From contig JBPCLB010000022.1 of assembly GCA_051003695.1 (NCBI GenBank), positions 1-6,648 on the forward strand: a stretch of 6,648 nucleotides of DNA. The letters are read 5' to 3'. The position numbers were made by a program, and so were the translations under genes. Below, piece after piece: positions 1 through 5,808 of this stretch (the stretch's first letter is position 1; every line of letters begins with the position of its first letter). Source of the stretch: Gaiella sp051003695. Lineage in GTDB: Bacteria > Actinomycetota > Thermoleophilia > Gaiellales > Gaiellaceae. A model generated the notes under the pieces. That model was not told where the DNA came from. It was given only the letters and a program-made list of their open reading frames with translations, and searched no databases.

Positions 1-1605
1 GCGATCGACGACGGGTTCTACTACGACTTCGAGTTTCCCGAGCCCCTCGGGGAAGACGACCTTGCCGCGCTCGAGAACGAGATCCGGCAAGAGCTCGCCG
101 AGGGGCGTACGTGGTCGCGCGAGGAGCTCACCGCAGACGAGGCCGTCGCTCGGTTCCGGGCGGAGGGCCAGCCGTACAAGGTCGAGCTCGTCGGGAGCGC
201 GGAGGGCCCGATCTCGCTCTATACCCAGGGGGCGTTCACGGATCTGTGCCGCGGCCCTCATCTCCAGGACTCGACGCCGATCAAGGCCGTCGAGCTGACC
301 TCGCTCGCGGGCGCCTACTGGCGCGGCGACTCGACCAACGCGCAGTTGACGCGCGTCTACGGCACGGCGTTCTTCACGCAGCAGGACCTCGACGAGCACC
401 ACGAGCGGCTCGAGCAGGCGCGTGCGCGGGATCACCGCAGGCTCGGAAGCCAGCTCGATCTATTCCATTTCGACGAACATTCTCCGGGCTCGCCGTTCTG
501 GCATCCGAAGGGGATGGCGATCTACAACCAACTCGAGGACGTCCGTCGGCGAGAGAACGCTCGGCGCGGTTACGACGAAGTCAAGACGCCACTCATCTAC
601 GACAAGGCGCTCTGGGAGACGTCGGGTCACTGGGAGAAGTTCCGTGAGCACATGTTCCTGATCCCGGGCGAGGACGGCGCGACGACCTACGGGATCAAGC
701 CGATGAACTGCCCCGGACATATGCTGCTTTTCGGGAGCCAGTTGCGGAGCTACCGGGACCTTCCGATTCGCTACGCAGAGGCCGCGCCGCTCCACCGCAA
801 CGAGCTCGCGGGCACGCTCCACGGGCTCACCCGCGTACGATTCGTGACGCAGGACGACGCCCACATCTTCTGCACCGAAGAGCAGGTGCCCGCCGAGATC
901 GACGCGGCGATCGACTTCGCGCAGTACCTCTACGGCCTGTTCGAGATGGCCCCGCACGCGACGCTCTCGACGCGCCCGGACAATCGGCTCGGAGACGACG
1001 CGCAGTGGGAGAGAGCCGAGGCAGCGCTTCGCGCAGCACTCGAGCGACACGCGATGACGTTCACAGTCGACGAGGGCGGCGGTGCGTTCTACGGACCGAA
1101 GATCGACTTGTTCATGGACGATGCCCTCGGACGCTCGTGGCAGATGGGAACGATTCAGTACGACATGCAGATGCCCGGCCGGTTCGGGCTGACCTACATG
1201 GGGTCGGACAATCGCGAGCACACGCCGATCGTGGTTCACCGCGCGTTCTACGGGTCGTTCGAGCGGTTTCTCGGCATGCTGGTCGAGCATTTCGGTGGAG
1301 CGTTCCCGCTGTGGCTCGCGCCGGTTCAGGTGAAAGTGCTGCCGATTGCCGCCGACCATCACGACGTGGCGCAGACTCTCGCCTCCCGGCTGCGCGACGA
1401 AGGAGCACGTGTCGAGGTCGACGATCGCGACGAGACACTCGGCCGCCGGATCCGCGACGCTGAGCTAGAGAAGGTTCCGCTCGTCGTCGTCTGGGGCGAC
1501 AAGGAATCGGACGAGGCTGTCGCCGTGCGGCGGCGTGGGGCGGGGCAAGCAATGCTGTCGGTGGACGAGTTGGTCGCGGAGATCGCCGCTGCGATGCCTA
1601 CCTGA
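1..1605 (+). CDS. thrS: Threonine--tRNA ligase, 5'-truncated by the window edge
   Basis: Threonyl-tRNA synthetase charges tRNA-Thr with threonine in the cytoplasm using ATP. The frame is open from base 1, so the gene begins outside the window; a TTG at 346 is internal. 534 codons are present. The missing part (roughly 80-100 residues by comparison with E. coli ThrRS) would hold the TGS domain and the HxxxH half of the editing site. The other half is seen as CRGPH (Cys at 247-249, His at 259-261). The class II catalytic core carries the zinc ligands expected for the family: Cys in MNCPGH (709-711), His in TQDDAH (862-864) and His in VVHRAFYGS (1237-1239). The motif 2 region reads HRNE...RVRFVTQDDAH, where E. 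coli has RVRGF. The anticodon-binding domain begins near WLAPVQV (1312) and runs to the TGA at 1603. The reading frame shows no break. A 239-nt gap separates it from infC. Confidence 0.97.
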   Translation, partial: AIDDGFYYDFEFPEPLGEDDLAALENEIRQELAEGRTWSREELTADEAVARFRAEGQPYKVELVGSAEGPISLYTQGAFTDLCRGPHLQDSTPIKAVELTSLAGAYWRGDSTNAQLTRVYGTAFFTQQDLDEHHERLEQARARDHRRLGSQLDLFHFDEHSPGSPFWHPKGMAIYNQLEDVRRRENARRGYDEVKTPLIYDKALWETSGHWEKFREHMFLIPGEDGATTYGIKPMNCPGHMLLFGSQLRSYRDLPIRYAEAAPLHRNELAGTLHGLTRVRFVTQDDAHIFCTEEQVPAEIDAAIDFAQYLYGLFEMAPHATLSTRPDNRLGDDAQWERAEAALRAALERHAMTFTVDEGGGAFYGPKIDLFMDDALGRSWQMGTIQYDMQMPGRFGLTYMGSDNREHTPIVVHRAFYGSFERFLGMLVEHFGGAFPLWLAPVQVKVLPIAADHHDVAQTLASRLRDEGARVEVDDRDETLGRRIRDAELEKVPLVVVWGDKESDEAVAVRRRGAGQAMLSVDELVAEIAAAMPT

Positions 1606-1622
1606 GCCGCAGATCGCAGATG

Positions 1623-1647
1623 GAGGGCGAGGCATGCTCGCCCCTAC
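1623..1647. repeat. Dispersed palindromic repeat, copy 1 (left arm eroded)
   Basis: An inverted repeat lies just after thrS. GGGCGAG (1625-1631) pairs with CTCGCCC (1637-1643) across the five-base loop GCATG, and the right arm continues to CCTAC. The right half matches the arm shared with the two copies downstream of rplT, while the outer left arm (expected GTAGGGG) has diverged. Its position between two genes suits a short mobile or dispersed palindrome. It could instead act as a transcription terminator stem for thrS, but no T run follows. Confidence 0.6.
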
Positions 1648-1650
1648 GCG

Positions 1651-1683
1651 CAACGGGTTCGAGGCGCAGCCTCGAACCTGTTG
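1651..1683. repeat. Long near-perfect inverted repeat between thrS and infC
   Basis: CAACGGGTTCGAGGC (1651-1665) is followed by the loop GCA and by GCCTCGAACCTGTTG (1669-1683). The arms pair over 15 bp, with one G-U wobble if transcribed. This is the strongest hairpin in the window. It starts four bases after copy 1 of the dispersed palindrome but does not share its sequence. No T tract follows (next bases CTACATT), so a canonical intrinsic terminator is not supported. It may be a second palindromic repeat unit, a U-less thrS terminator, or part of the infC leader. Confidence 0.6.
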
Positions 1684-1695
1684 CTACATTCACGG

Positions 1696-1812
1696 CCTGC
1701 AAGCAGGAGCGGAATCGCCCCTCACCTCGCCGGCCCTCGGTCGCGCGGGGTTCAACCGAGTCGAAACCGACGAGGGAGAGCCGCTGCTGCGCGTAGCGGC
1801 GTATTCCACGAA
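1696..1812 (+). promoter_or_regulatory. Candidate structured leader of the infC operon
   Basis: Upstream of the infC Shine-Dalgarno several stems can form. CCTGC/GCAGG lies at 1696-1707. A 9-bp stem with one bulged G joins 1734-1743 and 1768-1776. GCCGCT/AGCGGC joins 1780-1785 and 1795-1800, ending 13 nt before the Shine-Dalgarno. CTCGGT (1736-1741) can also pair with ACCGAG (1755-1760), which excludes the 9-bp stem. Known infC-rpmI-rplT operons are autoregulated through leader or intercistronic RNA bound by L20, or through the infC start codon, so a regulatory leader is plausible here. I see no match to a named riboswitch or T-box, and GC-rich DNA forms stems by chance. Confidence 0.3.
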
Positions 1813-1813
1813 C

Positions 1814-1819
1814 AGGAGG
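1814..1819 (+). promoter_or_regulatory. Strong Shine-Dalgarno upstream of infC, unusually distant from the in-frame start
   Basis: AGGAGG is a near-ideal ribosome binding site. The first plausible in-frame infC start (TTG, 1845) begins 25 nt after its end, well beyond the usual 5-10 nt. Closer starts are TTG at 1831 and GTG at 1834, but they share another frame, which stops at TGA 1846-1848, overlapping the TTG at 1845. Either infC uses an uncommon start, or a tiny leader ORF is coupled to it, or a base is missing in this stretch. Confidence 0.55.
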
Positions 1820-1844
1820 ATCGACTCGACTTGGTGACCGGCCT

Positions 1845-2546
1845 TTGAGACCGCGGCGTCGTCCGGAGGACAGGACGCGTCCCGTTGTCCATCAGGACAG
1901 GATCAACGAGCAGATACGCGTCCCGCGTGTGAGGCTCGTCGACGAGAACGGCGCACAGATCGGGATCAAGCAGACGCCGGAGGCGCTCGAGTACGCCTAC
2001 TCGAAGAACCTCGATCTGGTCGAGGTCGCGAAAGACGCAGACCCGCCCGTTTGCCGCGTCATGGACTATGGCAAGTGGCGGTACGAGCAGGAACAGCGAG
2101 CGAAGCAAGCCCGCAAGCACCAGTCGACGATCAACATCAAGGAGATCAAGCTCAGACCGAAGATCGGGATCCACGACTACGAGACGAAGAAGGGCCATGT
2201 CGTCCGCTTTCTGCACCAGCGGGCGAAGGTCAAGGTGACGATCATGTTCCGGGGACGCGAGAACCTGCATCCGGAGCGAGGTCGGACGTTGCTGGAGCGT
2301 CTCGCCGAGGATGTCAAGGAGCTCGGGCAAGTCGAGCAGCAGCCCACGCTCGACGGCCGGAACATGGTCATGGTGCTGGGGCCGACAAAGAACGCAGGGG
2401 TGAGACGAGATGCCGAAGGTGAAGACGTCGAGCGGAGCGAAGAAGCGCTTCAAGTTGACCGGCTCGGGGAAGCTGACGCGCCGTCACGCGATGAAGAGCC
2501 ACAACCTGAGCAAGAAGTCGTCGAAGCGCAAGCGCGCGTTCGGTAA
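1845..2546 (+). CDS. infC: Translation initiation factor IF-3
   Basis: IF-3 binds the 30S subunit, prevents premature 50S joining and checks the start codon and initiator tRNA. The N-domain opens with RINEQIRVPRVRLV (residues 19-32). The family signature RVMDYGKW lies at residues 71-78, a Lys/Arg-rich linker with KEIKLRP follows, and the C-domain ends with RNMVMVLGPTK (to residue 182). TTG at 1845 is the only in-frame start I can support upstream of RINEQ. Non-AUG starts fit the known autoregulation of infC by IF-3 (AUU in E. coli). The reading frame continues 48 residues beyond the conserved end and overlaps rpmI by 137 nt. That tail is acidic mainly because it reads the lysine codons of rpmI out of frame. 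With one G fewer in the run at 2397-2400, the protein would stop at the TGA at 2401-2403 after about 185 residues, close to the usual 175-180. The function is secure; both ends are uncertain. Confidence 0.95.
   Translation: MRPRRRPEDRTRPVVHQDRINEQIRVPRVRLVDENGAQIGIKQTPEALEYAYSKNLDLVEVAKDADPPVCRVMDYGKWRYEQEQRAKQARKHQSTINIKEIKLRPKIGIHDYETKKGHVVRFLHQRAKVKVTIMFRGRENLHPERGRTLLERLAEDVKELGQVEQQPTLDGRNMVMVLGPTKNAGVRRDAEGEDVERSEEALQVDRLGEADAPSRDEEPQPEQEVVEAQARVR
2396..2403 (+). promoter_or_regulatory. Ribosome binding site of rpmI inside the infC 3' end
   Basis: AGGGGTGA lies 6 nt before the rpmI ATG. The same bases contain the G run and the out-of-frame TGA that would end infC at the expected length, so this short stretch decides both the rpmI start and the true infC end. 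Confidence 0.6.
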
Positions 2547-2607
2547 GGCCTTCCCGGTCGCGAAGAACGACCTCAGGGCCGTGAAGAAGCTCCTGGGGAG
2601 GTCGTAA
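2410..2607 (+). CDS. rpmI: 50S ribosomal protein bL35
   Basis: bL35 is a small, very basic protein of the large ribosomal subunit. The 65-residue product starts MPKVKTSSGAKKRFKLTGSGK, has the conserved RRHAMKSHNLSKKSSKRKR core and ends KKLLGRS, matching the family length of about 64-66. The ATG follows a good AGGGGTGA ribosome binding site and the gene ends in TAA three bases before rplT. It sits between infC and rplT as in most bacteria, so the three are almost certainly cotranscribed. Its first 137 nt are overlapped by the extended infC frame in another register, which is probably not a real coding overlap. Confidence 0.98.
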   Translation: MPKVKTSSGAKKRFKLTGSGKLTRRHAMKSHNLSKKSSKRKRAFGKAFPVAKNDLRAVKKLLGRS

Positions 2608-2610
2608 GCG

Positions 2611-2991
2611 ATGCCACGCGTGAAGCGGTCGGTTGCCGCGCGCAAGAAGCGCCGCAAGGTACTCGAGCAGGCGAAGGGGTACTACGGGCGCAAGAGCACC
2701 CATTACCGCTACGCGAAGGAGCAGGTCGAGCACTCGCTCGTCTACGCCTACCGTGACCGGAAGAACAAGAAGCGCACCTTCCGGCAGCTCTGGATCGTGC
2801 GCATCAACGCGGCCGCGCGCGCGAACGGCCTCTCGTACAACCAGCTGATCAACGGCGTGCACAAGGCGGGGATCGAGCTCGACCGCAAGTCGCTCGCCGA
2901 TCTCGCCGTCAGCGATCCGGCTGCGTTCTCACTCGTGGCCGAGCAGGCGAAGGCCGCGCTCGAGTCTCCGGGCGACGCAAAGGCGGCGTAG
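2611..2991 (+). CDS. rplT: 50S ribosomal protein bL20
   Basis: bL20 binds 23S rRNA early in 50S assembly. In several bacteria it also represses its own operon by binding messenger RNA. The 126-residue product begins MPRVKRSVAARKKRRKVLEQ, has the basic, helical N-terminal extension with AKGYYGRKSTHYRYAKEQVEHSL, then RTFRQLWIVRINAAARANGLSYNQLINGVHKAGIE split across residues 56-90. The globular RNA-binding domain follows, and residues 118-126 are a short loose tail. The start is set by MPRVKR and by GGGGAGGT (2595-2602), 8 nt upstream in the end of rpmI. The TAG stop lies inside the left arm of a palindromic repeat that begins at 2988, so the last residues may have been altered when the repeat arrived. 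Confidence 0.98.
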   Translation: MPRVKRSVAARKKRRKVLEQAKGYYGRKSTHYRYAKEQVEHSLVYAYRDRKNKKRTFRQLWIVRINAAARANGLSYNQLINGVHKAGIELDRKSLADLAVSDPAAFSLVAEQAKAALESPGDAKAA

Positions 2992-3015
2992 GGGCGAGGT
3001 TTGCCTCGTCCCTAC
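2988..3015. repeat. Dispersed palindromic repeat, copy 2, containing the rplT stop codon
   Basis: GTAGGGGCGAGG (2988-2999) and CCTCGTCCCTAC (3004-3015) form a 12-bp inverted repeat with one G-U wobble around the loop TTTG. This is the most complete copy in the window. The first 21 bases are identical to copy 3, 87 bases further on. The TAG at 2989-2991 is the rplT stop. It may also act as a terminator-like hairpin for the operon, though the nearest T run (TTTT, 3027-3030) is 11 nt away. Confidence 0.75.
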
Positions 3016-3074
3016 GACTTCAGGGGTTTTCGCGATCGGGGTTTGCGTGAGCGGATCCCGATCTGCGGGCAAGG

Positions 3075-3098
3075 GTAGGGGCGAGGTTTGCCTCGCTC
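3075..3098. repeat. Dispersed palindromic repeat, copy 3 (right arm eroded)
   Basis: The left arm GTAGGGGCGAGG, the TTTG loop and CCTCG match copy 2 base for base (3075-3095). The right arm then diverges to CTCTC instead of TCCCTAC, leaving a shorter stem partly held by G-U pairs (3079-3086 with 3091-3098). Copies 2 and 3 flank a 59-nt spacer with a further small inverted repeat, GATCGGG (3034-3040) and CCCGATC (3057-3063). The direct repetition suggests two insertions of the same element or a local duplication. Confidence 0.7.
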
Positions 3099-3147
3099 TC
3101 GGGTGCTCTCCGGAAGAGACCCACCCGCCGAGGTGTAACAGTCGCCC

Positions 3148-3194
3148 GACGCGGCAGTTCGAGGCCCTCGGCGCGCGGCTCTCTGCCGACCGTC
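3148..3194 (+). promoter_or_regulatory. Possible structured 5' leader of the methyltransferase gene
   Basis: CGGCAG (3152-3157) can pair with CTGCCG (3183-3188), closing over a small hairpin CGAG/CTCG (3160-3170); GAC (3148-3150) and GTC (3192-3194) could extend the stem. It ends 31 nt before the ATG at 3226. No T-box sequence (AGGGTGGNACC) or other named riboswitch is visible, and this could be chance in GC-rich DNA. The rest of the gap between rplT and the methyltransferase holds palindrome copies 2 and 3 and no gene. Confidence 0.2.
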
Positions 3195-3225
3195 ACGACA
3201 GCTGCCTCGAGTGGCGCGACTCGCG

Positions 3226-3900
3226 ATGATCACCTCACGCGACAACGAGACGCTGAAGCTCGTACGGAAGCTGCTGGGCCAGCGGAAGCACCGCGACGAG
3301 ACGGGACTTTTTGCCGCCGAAGGCGAAGACCTCGTCGCCGCCGCGGCAGCAGCCGGCATCCGGCCCGTCCACCTGCTGGTCGCCGGCGAGACCGTGTCCG
3401 GCGAGCTGCTCGCGTCGGTGTCGACGCTGCCTCACCCCGCGCGGGCGATCGGTGTCTACCGACGCGCTGACCTGCCGTCGGGCGCCCGCGACCGCTGTCT
3501 TGGGCTGTGGCGTCTCTCCGACCCCGGGAACGTCGGGGCGCTGATCCGCACCGCTGATGCGTTCGGCGCCTCGGTCGCGCTCTCCGACGAGTGCGCCGAC
3601 CCGCTCTCGCCGAAAGCCCTGCGGGCGTCGGTCGGAGCCGTGTTCTCCGTCCCGCTCGTCGAGTGGGCAACCGCGCCGGGTCGGCGGATCGCCCTCGTCG
3701 CACACGGCGGTGTCCCGCTCACAGAAGCCGATCTGCGCGCCCCGGTGACGTTCCTCCTCGGCTCCGAGCGCGACGGGCTCCCGGAGCCACTCGTAACAGA
3801 CTGTTGCAAGGTCACGATTGCGCTGAGCGGCGGTGCGGAGTCGCTGAACGTCGCCGCGGCCGGTGCGATCGCGCTCTACGAGGCGTCGCGCTCTCACTAA
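3226..3900 (+). CDS. TrmH/SpoU-family RNA 2'-O-ribose methyltransferase
   Basis: SPOUT enzymes of this family use S-adenosylmethionine to methylate a ribose 2'-OH in rRNA or tRNA through a trefoil-knot active site. All three family motifs are visible. Motif 1 is LSDPGNVGALIRTADAFGA (residues 98-115 from the ATG) with the catalytic Arg in IRTAD. Motif 2 is FLLGSERDGLPEP (176-188). Motif 3 is ESLNVAAAGAIALYE (205-219). The N-terminal part, MITSRDNETLKLVRKLL...GLFAAEGEDLV, matches the substrate-binding domain, which looks compact. At 224 residues it is shorter than many relatives (about 240-270). ATG 3226 is preferred because homologues usually begin MITS; GTG 3211 in the same frame would add five residues, and neither has a convincing Shine-Dalgarno. 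A SpoU-type gene directly after rplT is common and often precedes pheST, but here the next genes lie on the other strand. The exact RNA target cannot be read from sequence. Confidence 0.92.
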   Translation: MITSRDNETLKLVRKLLGQRKHRDETGLFAAEGEDLVAAAAAAGIRPVHLLVAGETVSGELLASVSTLPHPARAIGVYRRADLPSGARDRCLGLWRLSDPGNVGALIRTADAFGASVALSDECADPLSPKALRASVGAVFSVPLVEWATAPGRRIALVAHGGVPLTEADLRAPVTFLLGSERDGLPEPLVTDCCKVTIALSGGAESLNVAAAGAIALYEASRSH

Positions 3901-3927
3901 TTCTCGATCGAGAGCCGTTCCAGGCCG

Positions 3928-5808
3928 CTAACCGAAGCCTCCGCCTCCGCCGCCGCCCCCTCCTCCGCCACCACCGGAGAAGCCGCCTCCGCCGCCGCCC
4001 GAGCCCGACGACGGGGGCGCGAGTGCCGAGCCGAAGCCGGAGGCGAGGTCACCGATCGACATCGCGCTCGCACCGGATCCGAGGTTGCCGCCGGGTGAGA
4101 TCCAGTAGATCGAGCTCGCCTGCGCCAATGCCTCGGGCATGTAGAGGTTTGCGGCCTGGAGGACACGGTCTGCGATCCCGAACGCGATCCCGTAGACCAG
4201 GTAGCGCTCCCAGAGCGCGAGCGTCGCAGGGGGCGCCTCCTGCAGCCGCGGGAAGTCCTGGAGGTATCGCCGGAACGCCTCCCAGCGCTCGGCTTCGACC
4301 GCCGCCGGCCCCGCACGCCTTCGCCAGAGCTTGCGTCGCGTCAGGGCTCCGACCAGCACCGCGACGTTCACGAAGCAGGCGAACGCGAGCCCGAGCAGTA
4401 CGACATCACTCCACCGCGGGTACACCGAGCGCCAGCCGTCGATCGCGATCCACGCCAGCACAGCTCCGATCCCGCCGAGCACGGCGATCCCGACGCCGAG
4501 CGGCAGCACGCCCATCGAGCTGAACCACGCACGCCGCTCGACCTCGCCGTCGACCGCCGACTTGAACGTCGTGAAGCGAGTGCTCATCGACGTGCGGTTG
4601 TCCTCGATCTCCTCGCGGAACCGAGAGAGTCGCTGGCTGCCGCCGTCCAGCACCGAGTTCGCGACCGAGGCGACCGCCTTCTCCCACGACGTGAGCTCGA
4701 CGTCCTCGCCGCGCGAGAGCTCGAGGTCGGAGACCGTCTCGTTCCGAAGCCCGCCCCAGATGCTCCGCTCGGTCGTGGTCGGCGTCGCCTTGTAGTAGCC
4801 GCGGCGGATCAGGTCGAACAGGGTCGCGGTGAACTCGAACGAGCCTGCGTTGCCGCCCTGACCGACGAGGATCGGAACGAGCGCCGGCTCGGTCTCGCTC
4901 GGAGGCTCCTGTTCGTACTCACGGTCGTAGCCCGTCTCTTGCTCGCGCCCGAAGCGCCAGAAGGTGAGAAGCGAAAGCAGGAGCGCGGGGATCGTGCCGA
5001 GCGCGAGGACGATCAGCGCGCTGCGCCAGGGATGATCGAGGGCGTCGTCGATGCGCTCGCGGTCGCGTTCGTAGGTTCGCGCGTCCGCTAGCTCCTCCGC
5101 CGTGATCGCCTCGAGCCCGTTGCCGTCGCGTACCTTCAGCCCGGTCGTCGAGGTGAACGCCGACCGGGGATAGAGCGTGCGCAGCTCGACGAACTGACCC
5201 GCCGAGACGTCGAGCGCTCGAAGTGCCGCGCGCTGGCCCTTCAGCGTGACGTCGCCGCGCACCCAGACCGGATGGCCCCAGGCTTTCACGACGTCGGTGG
5301 GTCCGACCATCGTCGCCGTGAGGGAGCCGAGCCGCTGCTCCCACTCGTCGCCCCAGACCTTGAGGTTGACGTCGACGACGTCGTCGTAGCCCACCGCGAG
5401 CCCGGTGAAGCGGTAGCGGACGAAAAACGTGCGTGTCTGTGATCCGCTCGCCTGGAAACGCCAGACGACCCGGACACGCCCGCCGAGATCGGTCACGCCG
5501 TACGTTTCGGGTGGTCCGCCCGGCTCGAGTGAGGTCGAGGCGCCCGGTCGATACTGCCGGCCGTTCTCGCTGACCGAGATCCCCTCGAGCCGCTCTCCGT
5601 CGCGGTAGGGAATCTCGCGAAAACCGTAGGTGAACGAACCGTCGAACGCGACCCTGATCGCCTCGACGATCGTGACCGCGCCGTCGTTCCCTACTTCCGC
5701 CTGGACGTCGCTCGTGACGAGCTCGTACGTCTGTGCGGCTGCAGGCCCTACGAAGGTCAACGCCGCGACGAGCGCGGCGACCAACGTCAAGCGTTTACGA
5801 GGCGCCAC
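3928..5808 (-). CDS. DUF2207 family membrane protein with glycine-rich C-terminal tail
   Basis: The product is 626 residues and belongs to the DUF2207 predicted membrane proteins, whose biochemical role is unknown. A signal peptide (KRK start, hydrophobic 8-20, likely cleavage after PAAA near 25) leads to a beta-rich extracytoplasmic domain of about 230 residues. Membrane segments follow at about 263-284, 431-454 and 468-489. Between the first and second is a soluble region with the typical EFTATLFDLIRRGYYKA stretch. After the last comes the family hallmark: WEAFRRYLQDF, then LALWERYLVYGIAFGIADRV (509-549). The last 26 residues are almost all Gly with Ser and Phe. GTG at 5808 is chosen because it keeps the basic N-terminus. 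It has no good Shine-Dalgarno, but it overlaps the end of lemA by 14 nt, which suggests translational coupling. It converges on the methyltransferase gene with only 27 nt between stops. Confidence 0.9.
   Translation of the reverse strand: MAPRKRLTLVAALVAALTFVGPAAAQTYELVTSDVQAEVGNDGAVTIVEAIRVAFDGSFTYGFREIPYRDGERLEGISVSENGRQYRPGASTSLEPGGPPETYGVTDLGGRVRVVWRFQASGSQTRTFFVRYRFTGLAVGYDDVVDVNLKVWGDEWEQRLGSLTATMVGPTDVVKAWGHPVWVRGDVTLKGQRAALRALDVSAGQFVELRTLYPRSAFTSTTGLKVRDGNGLEAITAEELADARTYERDRERIDDALDHPWRSALIVLALGTIPALLLSLLTFWRFGREQETGYDREYEQEPPSETEPALVPILVGQGGNAGSFEFTATLFDLIRRGYYKATPTTTERSIWGGLRNETVSDLELSRGEDVELTSWEKAVASVANSVLDGGSQRLSRFREEIEDNRTSMSTRFTTFKSAVDGEVERRAWFSSMGVLPLGVGIAVLGGIGAVLAWIAIDGWRSVYPRWSDVVLLGLAFACFVNVAVLVGALTRRKLWRRRAGPAAVEAERWEAFRRYLQDFPRLQEAPPATLALWERYLVYGIAFGIADRVLQAANLYMPEALAQASSIYWISPGGNLGSGASAMSIGDLASGFGSALAPPSSGSGGGGGGFSGGGGGGGGGGGGGFG
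3931..4008 (-). repeat. Low-complexity GGN tract encoding the glycine tail of the DUF2207 protein
   Basis: On the plus strand this is a run of CCG/CCC/CCT/CCA triplets, read on the minus strand as glycine codons ending in GGFG and TAG. Glycine-rich tails are common at the C-terminus of DUF2207 proteins, so the tract is likely real coding sequence. Its length is prone to slippage and to assembly error. Confidence 0.7.

Noticed and set aside
460..1362. 300-codon open frame on the minus strand
   Set aside because: It lies wholly antisense to thrS, which has every family motif; the frame is open only because of GC-rich codon bias.
1535..1837. 100-codon plus-strand frame across the thrS-infC gap
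   Set aside because: It starts inside thrS in another frame and translates the inverted repeats of the gap.
2988..3098. Two near-identical repeats with a spacer, considered as a minimal CRISPR
   Set aside because: Only two adjacent copies, each a full palindrome, a third copy over 1.3 kb away, and no cas genes nearby.
2992..3210. T-box or amino-acid riboswitch before the methyltransferase
   Set aside because: No AGGGTGGNACC antiterminator sequence and no specifier-loop pattern was seen.
3047..3229. 60-codon plus-strand frame between rplT and the methyltransferase
   Set aside because: It reads straight through palindrome copy 3 and overlaps the methyltransferase start; composition is not protein-like.
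3902..3913. Perfect 12-base palindrome TCTCGATCGAGA between the convergent genes
   Set aside because: As a hairpin it gives only 4 bp around a 4-base loop with no T tract, too weak for a bidirectional terminator.
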